Below, one piece after another: positions 1-9,455 of a stretch of 64,000 bases of DNA. Where the stretch lies: contig NZ_NXMA01000006.1 in NCBI RefSeq assembly GCF_005406215.1, positions 39,573 to 103,572 on the forward strand. Direction: 5' to 3'. Under the pieces are notes generated by a model that worked only from the letters and a program-made list of their open reading frames with translations, made no database searches and had not been told where the DNA came from. This DNA is from Campylobacter aviculae (GTDB lineage: Bacteria; Campylobacterota; Campylobacteria; Campylobacterales; Campylobacteraceae). Numbering within the stretch: the stretch's first letter is position 1; the number at the start of each line of letters is the position of its first letter. Position numbers and translations under genes: made by a program.

Positions 1-1
1 A

Positions 2-781
2 AATAGAAATTTATTAAAATGCCATTATTGTAATTTTACGAAAAATATCGACCAATCCTGCCCTTCTTGCAAAGGTTTAATGCTAGAAGCTAGAAAGATG
101 GGAACAGCTGAGCTTAAAGAGCTTTTAGAGTCAAAATTTACCCATGCTAAAATAGCAAAGTTTGATAGTGATGAGATTACGAGTGTTAAAAAATTAAATC
201 ATATTTTAAAAGAATTCGATGATAAAAAAATTGATATACTTATAGGAACTTCTATGCTTGCTAAAGGACATGATTATCACAATGTAGATTTGAGTGTGAT
301 TTTGGGTATTGATGAGTACTTGTTTAGACCGAATTTTAGAGCGAGTGAAGAGACTTTAGCTTTAGCTATGCAAGTCGCAGGTAGGGCAGGGCGTAAAGGA
401 GAAGCTAGAGTGCTTTTGCAAACTAAAAATCGTGCTTTTTTTGAAAAATATATACAAAATTATGATGCTTTTTTGCAAGATGAGCTTGAAAATAGAAAAG
501 GTTTATATCCTCCTTTTAAACGCCTTTTAAGGCTAATCATAGAAGATAAGGATAAACTAAAGGCACAAAATTTATGCGAGTATTTAGCTGAAAAATTAGC
601 AACGATAAAAAATATAGAACTTATTGGATACGGAGCTTGCGGAGTTGAAATGATTAATGCAAGATACCGTTTTCATATCCTTATCCGCAGTGATTCTTAT
701 AAGGCTTTAATTGCCATAGAAGAATACGTTTTGCAATTTAAAAATGTCAATGCAGATATTGATCCTATAGATTTTATGTAA
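2..781 (+). CDS. priA: Primosomal protein N' (PriA helicase), 3' part only
   Basis: C-terminal part of the PriA DNA helicase, which restarts stalled replication forks by loading the replicative helicase. The reading frame is already open at the window edge, so the N-terminal DNA-binding and first helicase domains lie outside. The visible part begins in the zinc-binding region (CHYC, then CPSC about 11 residues later). It continues through superfamily 2 helicase motifs: LIGTSMLAKGHDYHNV (motif V) and QVAGRAGRKG (motif VI, arginine finger). An internal ATG at 80 is not the start, because the zinc-ligand cysteines precede it in the same frame. The next gene, ispG, is 83 bases away on the same strand. 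The family assignment is secure; only the 5' end is missing. Confidence 0.95.
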   Translation, partial: NRNLLKCHYCNFTKNIDQSCPSCKGLMLEARKMGTAELKELLESKFTHAKIAKFDSDEITSVKKLNHILKEFDDKKIDILIGTSMLAKGHDYHNVDLSVILGIDEYLFRPNFRASEETLALAMQVAGRAGRKGEARVLLQTKNRAFFEKYIQNYDAFLQDELENRKGLYPPFKRLLRLIIEDKDKLKAQNLCEYLAEKLATIKNIELIGYGACGVEMINARYRFHILIRSDSYKALIAIEEYVLQFKNVNADIDPIDFM

Positions 782-864
782 ATATTAATTTAATCATAAA
801 AATAAACTTTAGTTAAAGCAAAAAAAGTTAAAATTTTAAAAAATAATATTGAAAAAGAGTTTGT

Positions 865-1938
865 ATGAAAATAGAGAGATTTAAAACAAAGCAGATTAAA
901 GTAGGAAATGTTTTGATAGGAGGTGATGCGCCTATTTCAGTTCAGTCGATGTTATTTACAAAAACCAGAGATATAGAGGGTTGTTTAGATCAACTCAATC
1001 GCCTTTATTTTGCTGGAGCAAATATAGTGCGTTTGGCCTGTTTAGATATAGCTGATTCAAGGGCCTTAAGAGAAATCAAAGCAAAAAGTCCCTTGCCTTT
1101 AATAGTTGATATCCATTTTAATCACAACTTGGCTGTATATTGTGCTGAATTTATTGACGGAGTGAGAATTAATCCTGGAAATATTGGCTCTAAAGAAAAT
1201 ATCAAAGAAGTTGTAAAGGCTTGCAAAGAACGTAATATTCCTATACGCATAGGGGTTAATCATGGATCTATAGAAAAACAATTTAGCGATAAATTTGGAT
1301 ATGGCATAGAGGCTATGCTAGAAAGTGCTTTATATAATATCAAGCTTTTAGAAGATTTAGATTTTACAGATATTAAAATTTCAATGAAAACTTCGGACGC
1401 TCAAAAAACGATAGAGGCTTATGAAAGATTGCGTCCGCTGTGTGATTATCCATTTCATTTAGGTGTTACAGAAGCAGGAACTAAATTTCATAGCACAGTA
1501 AAAAGTTCCATAGCTTTAGGAAATTTACTTCTTAAAGGCATAGGTGATACCATGCGTGTATCTATGACGGGAGAACTTGAAGAAGAAATTCGTGTCGCAA
1601 AGGCAATTTTACAAGATAGTGGAGTGCAAAAAAGCGGGGTTAATATTATCTCATGTCCAACTTGCGGAAGGATACAAAGTGATTTGCTTAGTGCAATTAA
1701 GATTGTAGAAGAGAAAACCAAACATATTAAAGAACCGATTAATATTAGCGTTATGGGGTGTGTCGTTAATGCTTTAGGTGAAGCTAAAGGGGCAGATGTT
1801 GCTATAGCTTTTGGAAAAAATCAAGGGCTTGTTATAAGACATGGCGAAGTTGTTGCTAAGTTAAAAGAAAAAGATTTGGTTGATAGATTTTTATTAGAAG
1901 TTGAAGATGAGGTAAAAAGTAGAACAATAAAAGAATAA
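865..1938 (+). CDS. ispG: 4-hydroxy-3-methylbut-2-enyl diphosphate synthase (flavodoxin)
   Basis: Iron-sulfur enzyme of the non-mevalonate (MEP) isoprenoid pathway, converting 2-C-methyl-erythritol 2,4-cyclodiphosphate to HMBPP. The 357-residue length is normal for the bacterial one-subunit form. An N-terminal TIM-barrel region (SVQSML near the start) is followed by the 4Fe-4S domain: Cys264 and Cys267 in CPTCGR and Cys299 in [14 protein letters not shown], where the Glu is the fourth cluster ligand. Its product goes to IspH, encoded at 55.4 kb in this window. It ends convergently with flgH, with a hairpin between the two stop codons. Confidence 0.97.
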   Translation: MKIERFKTKQIKVGNVLIGGDAPISVQSMLFTKTRDIEGCLDQLNRLYFAGANIVRLACLDIADSRALREIKAKSPLPLIVDIHFNHNLAVYCAEFIDGVRINPGNIGSKENIKEVVKACKERNIPIRIGVNHGSIEKQFSDKFGYGIEAMLESALYNIKLLEDLDFTDIKISMKTSDAQKTIEAYERLRPLCDYPFHLGVTEAGTKFHSTVKSSIALGNLLLKGIGDTMRVSMTGELEEEIRVAKAILQDSGVQKSGVNIISCPTCGRIQSDLLSAIKIVEEKTKHIKEPINISVMGCVVNALGEAKGADVAIAFGKNQGLVIRHGEVVAKLKEKDLVDRFLLEVEDEVKSRTIKE

Positions 1939-1939
1939 T

Positions 1940-1964
1940 AAAGCAAGGTGAAAAACCCTGCTTT
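1940..1964. terminator. Hairpin between convergent ispG and flgH
   Basis: An imperfect 9-bp stem (AAAGCAAGG / CCCTGCTTT, one mismatch) with a 7-base loop lies between the two convergent stop codons. It probably acts as a weak terminator for both strands. There is no long T-run, so confidence is moderate. Confidence 0.5.
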
Positions 1965-1966
1965 GA

Positions 1967-2665
1967 TTAAAATGGCCAAATGGCTTCTATTACTTTGCTT
2001 CCCCAAGGTTTTCTAGTACTTCTATCCACTTCACCTTCAGTTTTATAAAGAATTTTTGCATCTGCAATATATTTGCTATCTATAGTATTATCTTGTCCGA
2101 TATCATAAGGACGAATCACTCCGCTTAATTGTATGATTTGTTTTTCCCCATTGATTAAAAGTTCTCTTGAGCCTTCGATAAAATAATTACCATTAGATAA
2201 GATTTTAATCACGCGAGTTGAGATGGTTGTATTAAAGCTTTCATTGCGGCTTTGAGATCCTGTTCCTTGATAATTATTTGTGCTATTAGTTTGAAAACCT
2301 ATATTAGAATAGGCATTAACCTTATTGATTGCACTTGCTACTATCCCAGAACTACCCGTTAAAGCTCCACCGCCTAAATTCGAGGTATTGGTTCTACTTG
2401 TAGCTTTATTGGCTTGAGTGCTTTGGGTAGTGCTTTCTTGGATAACCACGGTAACTAAATCATTAACATTCATTGCTTTTTTATCAGAAAATAAGGGATT
2501 ATCTCCTTTACCAAAAAGCGATCCTGGCGCTGTTTCTATATTGTTGCTTTGTTTGGGAGCAAGTTCTTCCACATAAGCAGGTGGTTTCATAGAAATTTGA
2601 GGATCCACTGTAGCAGAACATCCAAAAAATATAAAAGGTAGTGTGTAAAATAAAATTTTTTTCAT
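1967..2665 (-). CDS. flgH: Flagellar L-ring protein FlgH (lipoprotein)
   Basis: Outer-membrane L-ring subunit through which the flagellar rod passes. The 232-residue protein begins with a lipoprotein signal peptide whose lipobox ends at Cys16 (IFFGC). The family block NDLVTVVIQESTTQSTQANK follows, and the C-terminus ends in the aromatic AIWPF. A GG-N10-GC sigma-54 promoter lies 66 bases upstream, as expected for rod, ring and hook genes of Campylobacter. It is transcribed alone, divergently from pta. Confidence 0.96.
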   Translation of the reverse strand: MKKILFYTLPFIFFGCSATVDPQISMKPPAYVEELAPKQSNNIETAPGSLFGKGDNPLFSDKKAMNVNDLVTVVIQESTTQSTQANKATSRTNTSNLGGGALTGSSGIVASAINKVNAYSNIGFQTNSTNNYQGTGSQSRNESFNTTISTRVIKILSNGNYFIEGSRELLINGEKQIIQLSGVIRPYDIGQDNTIDSKYIADAKILYKTEGEVDRSTRKPWGSKVIEAIWPF

Positions 2666-2730
2666 GAAATCGTCCTTTAAATTATGAATTTTTATTTTTT
2701 TTTGTTAAAATAATGCTTATAAAACGAAAA

Positions 2731-2744
2731 GCAAAGAGTGTTCC
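2731..2744 (-). promoter_or_regulatory. Sigma-54 (RpoN) promoter of flgH
   Basis: Read on the minus strand the site is GGAACACTCTTTGCTTT: GG at -24, ten bases, GC at -12, followed by a T-run. The predicted start is near 2719, giving a leader of about 55 bases before the flgH ATG at 2665. The 17-base core is identical to the one in front of flgG2 at 12060. Confidence 0.88.
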
Positions 2745-2770
2745 ACTTTTTTAAAATAAAAGGAGAAATA

Positions 2771-4273
2771 ATGGAAAATCTTTATTTAATAAGATCTAAG
2801 AGTGATGATCAAAATATTAAAGTTGGTTTAAAATTGCTAGAATATTATAGTAAAAACTATAAAAATATGGCGATTTATTGCCCAGTAGCTTCTAAGCATG
2901 ATATTTCTATTTTTCAAGAGTGGCTTAATCAATTTAGCATCAATCAAAACATAGAAAATACCTATAGCTTTGTTGATAAAGATGCTATGGAAGAATTTAA
3001 TAAAGATTCTAATATTTTTTTTAATACTATTTTAAAAACTTATGAGAAATTAAAAGAAAAATATGAATTTGTTTTAACAATTGGTTTTTCTAAATTTGGT
3101 GTATTAGATGCTTTTGGGCTTAATGTTAAAATCGCTAAAAATCTTAACACTCCAATTGTCGCTGATGTTTGCAATGAATATAAAGCGATGGCTCAAAAAC
3201 ATCTTGATAAGCTTTTAAGTGGTAAAAATTATGTTTTAATTGATGAAAATATTGATTTTGATAAAATCGCTCAATTAAAATCTTATGATTTTATAACCCC
3301 TTATCGTTTTAAGTATGAAATGATCAAAAAAGGTATTAAAAATAAAAAAACAGTTGTTTTGCCAGAAGGTAATGATGAGAGAATTTTAAAAGCTTGTGAT
3401 ATTTTATTAAAAACTGAAGTTGTTGATCTTATTATTTTAGGAGATGAAAAAGAAATCAAGCAAAATGCAGAAAAATTAATGCTTGATATTAATTCTGCAA
3501 AAATGATCAATCCTTATAATTCAGATTTATGCGAAGAATTTGCCATCATGCTTTATGAGGCAAGAAAATCTAAAGGAATGACTCTTGATCAAGCTAAAGA
3601 ATTAGTAAAAGATAAAACTTATTTTGGAACTTTGCTTGTGCATAGCGGAAAAGCTGACGCTATGGTAAGTGGAGCTTCTACAACTACAGCTGAAACGATT
3701 CGTCCTGCACTTCAACTGATTAAAACTCAAGAAGGGGTAAGTTCTGTTTCAGGATTATTTTTCATGGGCTTAGAAGATAAAATGTTGGCTTTTGCAGATT
3801 GCGCTGTTAATCCTAATCCAACAGCCGAGCAATTAGCTTCTAGTGCTTATGTTAGCGCTATGACTGCAAAATCTTTCGGATTAGATCCTAAGGTTGCTTT
3901 ACTTTCTTATTCTAGTGGGGATAGTGGAAAGGGAGAAAGCGTGGATCTTGTGAAAGAAGCCCTTAAAATAGCTAAGGAAAAATATCCAGAATTAAACATA
4001 GATGGTCCTATGCAATTTGACTGTGCTTATGATCCTAAAACAGCAGCTTCAAAAATGCCAGAGTCTAAAATAGCAGGACAAATTAATGTTTTTGTATTTC
4101 CAGATCTTGATGCTGCAAATATTGGCTATAAAGCTGTGCAAAGAACAGCCGATGCTTTGGCAATCGGTCCTATTTTGCAAGGCCTTAAAAAGCCAGTAAA
4201 TGATTTAAGTCGTGGATGTTTGGTTGATGATATTGTAGATACTGTCATTTTAAGTGCTGTACAAGCTCAATAA
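2771..4273 (+). CDS. pta: Phosphate acetyltransferase
   Basis: Interconverts acetyl-CoA and acetyl phosphate and, with AckA, forms the acetate overflow/utilisation pathway; acetyl phosphate can also phosphorylate response regulators. I start the gene at ATG 2771 because AAGGAG lies 7 bases upstream. A longer reading from GTG 2738 would overlap the flgH promoter. The product is 500 residues: a divergent N-terminal half and a C-terminal PTA domain (KKTVVLPEGNDERILKA, then GLFFMGLEDKMLAFADCAVN and DVAL-type nucleotide-binding loops). It is shorter than the roughly 714-residue enterobacterial enzyme, as in other Campylobacter. ackA follows after 18 bases. Confidence 0.96.
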   Translation: MENLYLIRSKSDDQNIKVGLKLLEYYSKNYKNMAIYCPVASKHDISIFQEWLNQFSINQNIENTYSFVDKDAMEEFNKDSNIFFNTILKTYEKLKEKYEFVLTIGFSKFGVLDAFGLNVKIAKNLNTPIVADVCNEYKAMAQKHLDKLLSGKNYVLIDENIDFDKIAQLKSYDFITPYRFKYEMIKKGIKNKKTVVLPEGNDERILKACDILLKTEVVDLIILGDEKEIKQNAEKLMLDINSAKMINPYNSDLCEEFAIMLYEARKSKGMTLDQAKELVKDKTYFGTLLVHSGKADAMVSGASTTTAETIRPALQLIKTQEGVSSVSGLFFMGLEDKMLAFADCAVNPNPTAEQLASSAYVSAMTAKSFGLDPKVALLSYSSGDSGKGESVDLVKEALKIAKEKYPELNIDGPMQFDCAYDPKTAASKMPESKIAGQINVFVFPDLDAANIGYKAVQRTADALAIGPILQGLKKPVNDLSRGCLVDDIVDTVILSAVQAQ

Positions 4274-4291
4274 TTTTAATAAAGGATAAAA

Positions 4292-5476
4292 ATGAAAGTT
4301 TTAGTTTTAAATTCAGGTTCATCATCTATAAAATTTAAATTTTTTGATGATAAAGTAGTTAAGGCAAGTGGTTTGATTGAAAAAATCGGTGAAGAAACTT
4401 CTAAAGTGGTTCTAAAAAATACTTTAAGCGATGAGAAATTCGAGAGAGATGTCGCTATAAAAGATCATGAACATGGCTTACAAGTTTTAAATGAGCTTTT
4501 TAAAGAATCAGGAATTTTAGAAGATCTTAAAGTTCTTGATGGTTGTGGTCACCGTATTGTCCATGGAGGAAAAACTTTAACAAAACATTGTTTAATAGAT
4601 GATCAAGTACTTAGTGAAATCGATAGAGTAAGTGTTTTCGCACCTTTACACAATCCAGCTCATTTAGCCGGTATAAAAACAATGATCAAAGCTGCGCCAA
4701 ATGTACCAAATGTTGCAGTTTTTGATACAGCTTTTCATCAAACAATGCCTGATTATGCTTATATGTATGCTTTACCTTATGAATTTTATGATAAAGATGG
4801 TATAAGAAGATATGGTTTTCATGGAACTTCTCACGCTTATGTTAGTTCAAAAGCTGCTAATTTGTTGGAAAAAAATAGCGTAAATATTATTTCAGCTCAT
4901 CTTGGGAATGGAGCAAGTGTTTGTGCTGTAGAAAACGGAAAAAGCGTGGATACCTCTATGGGATTTACTCCACTTGAAGGTCTTGTTATGGGAACTCGTT
5001 GCGGAGATATGGATCCTGCTATTATACCTTTTATCAGCAAAGCAAGAGGTTTAAGTATAGATGAGATTGATAATTTGATGAATAAAAAAAGCGGGGTGTA
5101 TGGAATTTGCGGTTATAATGATTTTAGGGATATTGAATCACGAGTTGAAAAAGGAGAAGATAAAGCACGCTTAGCTTTTGATATGTTTTGCTATCGTTTA
5201 GTAAAATATATAGGAGCTTATCTTGCTGTGTTACCAGGAACTGATGGTATTATTTTCACAGGAGGAATAGGTGAAAATTCTTCTTTAGTAAGACAAAAAG
5301 TTTGTGAAAAATTAACTCATCTTGGCATAGAGCTTGATTTAAATTTAAATAGCCAAAGAATGTCTACTGAGAGAATAGTAAGTACTGCTAATTCTAAAAT
5401 AAAAGTATGTATTATTCCTACGGATGAAGAATTTGAAATTGCAAGAGTTACGGAAGAACTTGTAAATAAAGGCTAA
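4292..5476 (+). CDS. ackA: Acetate kinase
   Basis: Makes ATP and acetate from acetyl phosphate and ADP (reversible). The 394-residue protein has the N-terminal ASKHA motif VLVLNSGSSSIKFKF, the middle FHGTSHAYVS and HLGNGASV motifs and the C-terminal FTGGIGENSS. All of these are hallmarks of an intact acetokinase. It forms an operon with pta just upstream (18-base gap with an AAAGGA ribosome site). The small membrane protein at 5502 follows closely and may be co-transcribed. Confidence 0.97.
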   Translation: MKVLVLNSGSSSIKFKFFDDKVVKASGLIEKIGEETSKVVLKNTLSDEKFERDVAIKDHEHGLQVLNELFKESGILEDLKVLDGCGHRIVHGGKTLTKHCLIDDQVLSEIDRVSVFAPLHNPAHLAGIKTMIKAAPNVPNVAVFDTAFHQTMPDYAYMYALPYEFYDKDGIRRYGFHGTSHAYVSSKAANLLEKNSVNIISAHLGNGASVCAVENGKSVDTSMGFTPLEGLVMGTRCGDMDPAIIPFISKARGLSIDEIDNLMNKKSGVYGICGYNDFRDIESRVEKGEDKARLAFDMFCYRLVKYIGAYLAVLPGTDGIIFTGGIGENSSLVRQKVCEKLTHLGIELDLNLNSQRMSTERIVSTANSKIKVCIIPTDEEFEIARVTEELVNKG

Positions 5477-5501
5477 AAGCTTTTATTTACATTTTTAAAG
5501 C

Positions 5502-5993
5502 ATGAAAAAATTTAAAGAATTTAGTCTTAATTTTCTTTTTAAAATATCGGATCAACCTGTTCTTTTGCGTGATTTACTTGAAGCTAATGCTTTATTTAAT
5601 GATGGAATGCTTGTTGATCCTTCTAAACTTAATTTTAATTTTAGAATTTTCAATTGCTATATGTATTTTAGCATTCTTTGTGTGTTTATTTTATTACCTT
5701 TACTGCTTGTTACGCATTATTTTCTTACGCGTCTTGATTTTCATATAAGTATAGTTAGTGCCGTTGCTGTAACAGCTTGTGTTTTTATAGGATATGATAT
5801 TTTTAAAATTTATATCCGAAAGATAGTTTCTAAGAAGTTAATTGAAAAAGCATGGAATTTGCATTTTCCCTACTTTGCATACGAAAAGTATTCTTTTATA
5901 GCGAGTGATCTTTATAAAGAAGCTTTAAAAGATGATAATTTAAAGAAGAATCTAGAAAAGTATGTTTTAGAAAAAATTATTCAATCCAAATAA
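5502..5993 (+). CDS. Small membrane protein of unknown function
   Basis: A 163-residue protein matching, by position and general look, the uncharacterised membrane protein found after the pta-ackA region in C. jejuni. Residues about 45-75 and 82-105 are two hydrophobic segments separated by a short polar turn. The N-terminus (KISDQPVLLRDLLEANALF) and the Lys-rich C-terminal third are therefore probably both cytoplasmic. Its 3' end overlaps the 3' end of the convergent FtsL candidate by 13 bases. I cannot assign a function; the overlap with ackA transcription suggests only shared expression. Confidence 0.75.
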   Translation: MKKFKEFSLNFLFKISDQPVLLRDLLEANALFNDGMLVDPSKLNFNFRIFNCYMYFSILCVFILLPLLLVTHYFLTRLDFHISIVSAVAVTACVFIGYDIFKIYIRKIVSKKLIEKAWNLHFPYFAYEKYSFIASDLYKEALKDDNLKKNLEKYVLEKIIQSK

Positions 5994-6865
5994 TCAAGAA
6001 TTTGATTTTGGAAACGCATGTTTTCCAATCTTCTTTTTAAATCTTTACTTTCTTCATTAAGTACATTTTCTTCTGTTTTTAAGGTTGCAATTTCACGACT
6101 TAAATAATAAATTTGATTTCTTATATAAATTTGCGGTGCAAACAAGAATAAGATAAAACTGACAAATAAAATAGTAAAAAGCAAGTGATTGAAATTTAAA
6201 TTTCTATCTTCTTTTGTTGCATCTTTAAATCCTTCTAAAAGTATATTTTTAGTCTTTTGAGTATCTTCATTATAATAAGTTTTTGGCTGATTAGAAATTG
6301 TGGATATATTGTTTTGTTTTATGGTTACTTTTTTTTGTAAATTTTCTAAACTTTGCTTAATATCAGTTTGGGGTGTTTTAGAATTTTTATTATTAATTTT
6401 AATATTTTCTTTTTTTAAAGAATCAGTATTAATTTTTTCGCTTGAATTTGTAGTTTTTATTTTGAAATCTTGTTGGATTTTCTTTTGACTTAATTCATTT
6501 TCAGTTTTTTTTAAGATATTTAATTTTTTACTAGGCTTTTTAGTGTGTAAATTTTTCTTTTTTTCTTTTAACTTGGAAAAGATTTTTTTAGCTAAAGATT
6601 GTTTTTCTTCTAATTTTACATTAATTAAATCTTCTTTTAAATAAATATTGGATTTTTTGGAATTTTTTATTTCATATTGTTCATCAATTTGTTCAAATAA
6701 ATTCTTTGGCTTTTTATTAAGGCGTCTTTTGAAAATATCATTGCTAGAAATTATCTCATTTTTTAATTCATCGTCTAAAGGTTTCCCTTGACTAATAGCA
6801 CGAGAAAAGTTAAGCATTTTTTGTCGTATGTTTTGTTTTTCTTTTAAAAAATCATCTTCTAACAT
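5981..6865 (-). CDS. FtsL-like divisome protein with long cytoplasmic N-terminus (candidate)
   Basis: A 294-residue protein directly downstream of rsmH (mraW), overlapping its stop by a base. That is the place of ftsL in bacterial division-and-cell-wall clusters. About 225 Lys/Asn-rich polar residues come first. One transmembrane segment follows at about 227-248 (LLFTILFVSFILFLFAPQIY), then a short periplasmic leucine-zipper-like coil of about 46 residues. The TM-plus-coil architecture is that of FtsL/DivIC. Known FtsL proteins are typically near 100-120 residues with a short cytoplasmic tail, so the N-terminal region here is an addition. The FtsL call rests on topology and context, not on sequence similarity that I can measure. 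Confidence 0.65.
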   Translation of the reverse strand: MLEDDFLKEKQNIRQKMLNFSRAISQGKPLDDELKNEIISSNDIFKRRLNKKPKNLFEQIDEQYEIKNSKKSNIYLKEDLINVKLEEKQSLAKKIFSKLKEKKKNLHTKKPSKKLNILKKTENELSQKKIQQDFKIKTTNSSEKINTDSLKKENIKINNKNSKTPQTDIKQSLENLQKKVTIKQNNISTISNQPKTYYNEDTQKTKNILLEGFKDATKEDRNLNFNHLLFTILFVSFILFLFAPQIYIRNQIYYLSREIATLKTEENVLNEESKDLKRRLENMRFQNQILDYLD

Positions 6866-7791
6866 TATTTTTCCATATTTTTAAAATGAAATAAACGCAT
6901 TTTTGCACAGCTTGATCTAGGATTTTGAGAAATTTCAATTTTACTAGGAGTGATAACTTTTTTATTTAAAATTTCTCCCAAAGCGTTATTATTTCCGCAT
7001 TCACAACGTAAAATTCTCTCATCGCATATGCAATTTTTTGCCCATTTTTTAAAATAAGTTTTTACAATCCTATCTTCTAAAGAATGAAAACAAATTATAG
7101 CTAAAATGCAATCTTTTAATTTTATTTTTTCTAATTTTTCTAAAAAATTTTTTAAAACTTCAAGTTCTTGATTTACTTCGATTCTAATAGCTTGAAAAAC
7201 TAAGGTTGCTTTAGATACTTTTCTATGTTTTTGTTTTGCCGTACCTATGATATTTTGCAATTCTTTTGCACTTTTTATTGGATTTTTTATTCTTGTTTGA
7301 CAGATTTTTTCGGCAATAAAATTTGCATCGTTTAATTCTCCATATTTTTCAAAAATAAAAGCAAGTTGATCGCATGTATAGGAATTTACTATATCAAAAG
7401 CTGAAGTTTTTATTTTTTGATCCATCCGCATATCTAAAAAGTCAGAATTAAGATTAAAACCACGATTATTGTTATCAAGTTGATAAGAAGAAACTCCTAT
7501 ATCAGCCAAAATTCCTTTTAAGTTTTCATATGGAATTTTATCAAAAATTTGACTAAAATTGGATGATAAAAATTGAGTTCTGTTTTTAAATTTTTCGAGA
7601 CGTTTTTTAGAAAATTCTAGAGCTTCTTCATCTTGATCGCAAGCTATGAGTTTTATATTAGGATGATTTTCAAGTATAGATTCGCTATGTCCTCCAAAAC
7701 CTAAAGTACAATCTAAAAAATAGCCTGTATTTAGACTTTTAAACACCTTATTAACTTCGTTAAGTAAAACTGGAATATGTGGAATCTCCAA
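6865..7791 (-). CDS. rsmH: 16S rRNA m4C1402 methyltransferase
   Basis: SAM-dependent methyltransferase that modifies C1402 of 16S rRNA in the decoding centre (formerly MraW). The 308 residues include the N-terminal HIPVLLNEV signature, the SAM-binding FLDCTLGFGGHS, the DIGVSSYQLD motif and the C-terminal CFHSLEDRIVK motif, which are all diagnostic. It is the first gene of a minus-strand pair with the FtsL candidate, divergent from the chaperone gene at 7963. Confidence 0.96.
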   Translation of the reverse strand: MEIPHIPVLLNEVNKVFKSLNTGYFLDCTLGFGGHSESILENHPNIKLIACDQDEEALEFSKKRLEKFKNRTQFLSSNFSQIFDKIPYENLKGILADIGVSSYQLDNNNRGFNLNSDFLDMRMDQKIKTSAFDIVNSYTCDQLAFIFEKYGELNDANFIAEKICQTRIKNPIKSAKELQNIIGTAKQKHRKVSKATLVFQAIRIEVNQELEVLKNFLEKLEKIKLKDCILAIICFHSLEDRIVKTYFKKWAKNCICDERILRCECGNNNALGEILNKKVITPSKIEISQNPRSSCAKMRLFHFKNMEK

Positions 7792-7962
7792 TATTGCATC
7801 CTAAAATATTAATGTTTTGTAAAACTATATCAAATTATAACTAATTTTGATTTGAAATTAAATATTTTGATTTATTTTTTATTCGGATTTTCTTATAATT
7901 AAACTCCACTTAAAGACTTCTACGCTAAAATGTCAGCGGTTTAATTTTTATCAAGGAATGTT

Positions 7963-9453
7963 ATGCTTACTTGGATGCAGCATCATAAAAAATATCTTAT
8001 TGTTACCATATGGGTTAGCACTATAGCTTTTGTTGGAGCAGGTTTTGTAGGTTGGGGTGCTTATGATTTTAATCTTAATCGTAATTCAAGTGTTGCTGTA
8101 GTAGGAAATGAAAAGATAGGTTATGGTGAGTTTAATATAAGGTATAATCAAATTTTCAATTACTATAATCAAATTAGCAATGGTAGTTTAAACGAAGAAA
8201 GTGCTAAAAAATTAGGCCTTGAAAATGTGGCATTAAATTCGCTTATTGAAGACAAGCTTTTGTTAAATTTTGCTAAAGATTTAGGTTTAAATTCAAGTGA
8301 AAATGAAATAATACAAAAGCTTACTGATACAAGATATTTTCAAAATCCTGTGGGAGATTTTAACAAAACTCTTTATTACGAAATTTTAAATGCAAATAAT
8401 TTTACACCAAAAGATTATGAAACTATCCTTTCAAATGAAGTGATTATTGAAAAGCTTGGTAAAATTTTTAATATACCTTCAAATGAAGATGAATTGAAAA
8501 TGTTGGCAGCAAGTTATTTTATGCAAGATTCTTTAAGTATTGCTGAAATTAATTATGATAAAAAAAATATAAAAATCAATGAAAATGATTTGAAAAAAAT
8601 TTGGATTGAACATAAAGAAGACTTTAAAACGGAAAAAATTTATGAAATTTCTAGTTATTATTTATTCTCTGAAAATAAAAAAATTAATGATAGCGAGTTG
8701 GAGAAATTTTATAACGAAGGAAACAATAAATTAAATTATAGAGACGAGAATGGCAAAATCATAGATTTTAAATCAGCAAGAGATAAAATTTCTAGAGATT
8801 ATGAACTAGCGCAGCTTAAAAATTTAGCTAATATTAAATTTTTGGAATTGAAGAATAATAAAGAGAAATTCCAAAAAGATGAAAATATTTCTAACCTAAG
8901 CGTTTATTATCCATTAGAAGTTTTATCCAAAATTAAAAACGGTGATATATTAAGACCTGTAAAATATAAAGATGGCTATATAATTGTAAGGCTTAATAAG
9001 ATAAATCCTATAAGAATAAAAACTTTTGAAGAGGCAAGAAGTGAGGTTTTACCTATATATTTAAGCAATGAAGCTAAGAAAAATTTGGAAAGAGAAGCTA
9101 AAGAAAAATTGAAAAATTTCAGCGGCGTAAATATAGGTTTTGTGAGTAGAGATTCCTTAAGAGATGGTGATAAAATTAATGATAAAATGCTAAATGATGC
9201 AGAATTTAGCTATTTTTTAATGAATGTTTTTAATTCTGATCAAAATAGTTCTTATGTAATTTTAAATGATAGTAAAGCAATACTTTATAAGATTAACAAG
9301 CAAAAGCTTGATATAAATTCTAATAAATTAAAACAATATAGTCTTATGCTTAAGCAAAATTTGCAAACTTTAAAAGCTAATGAAATTAAACAGGAATTAA
9401 TAGAAGAGCTTAAAAAAGTATATCCAATAAAAATTTATTATAAAGGGAAATAA
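7963..9453 (+). CDS. SurA/PpiD-type periplasmic chaperone with peptidyl-prolyl isomerase-like domain
   Basis: A 496-residue, membrane-anchored periplasmic folding factor. The N-terminus (MLTWMQHHKKYLIVTIWVST onwards) is a PpiD-like signal anchor, with a transmembrane segment at about 13-35. A SurA_N-like helical domain follows (VVGNEKIGYGEFNIRYNQI). Near residues 310-345 is a parvulin-like segment ending DGYIIVRLNKI, the usual end of a PPIC domain. The central domain is degenerate, so catalytic isomerase activity is uncertain. It precedes ftsA by only 2 bases and is probably co-transcribed with ftsA-ftsZ. Confidence 0.85.
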   Translation: MLTWMQHHKKYLIVTIWVSTIAFVGAGFVGWGAYDFNLNRNSSVAVVGNEKIGYGEFNIRYNQIFNYYNQISNGSLNEESAKKLGLENVALNSLIEDKLLLNFAKDLGLNSSENEIIQKLTDTRYFQNPVGDFNKTLYYEILNANNFTPKDYETILSNEVIIEKLGKIFNIPSNEDELKMLAASYFMQDSLSIAEINYDKKNIKINENDLKKIWIEHKEDFKTEKIYEISSYYLFSENKKINDSELEKFYNEGNNKLNYRDENGKIIDFKSARDKISRDYELAQLKNLANIKFLELKNNKEKFQKDENISNLSVYYPLEVLSKIKNGDILRPVKYKDGYIIVRLNKINPIRIKTFEEARSEVLPIYLSNEAKKNLEREAKEKLKNFSGVNIGFVSRDSLRDGDKINDKMLNDAEFSYFLMNVFNSDQNSSYVILNDSKAILYKINKQKLDINSNKLKQYSLMLKQNLQTLKANEIKQELIEELKKVYPIKIYYKGK

Positions 9454-9455
9454 TT

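Noticed and set aside
2738..2770. GTG start for pta giving 511 residues
   Set aside because: ATG 2771 has a strong AAGGAG and gives the family length of 500. The extension overlaps the flgH promoter.
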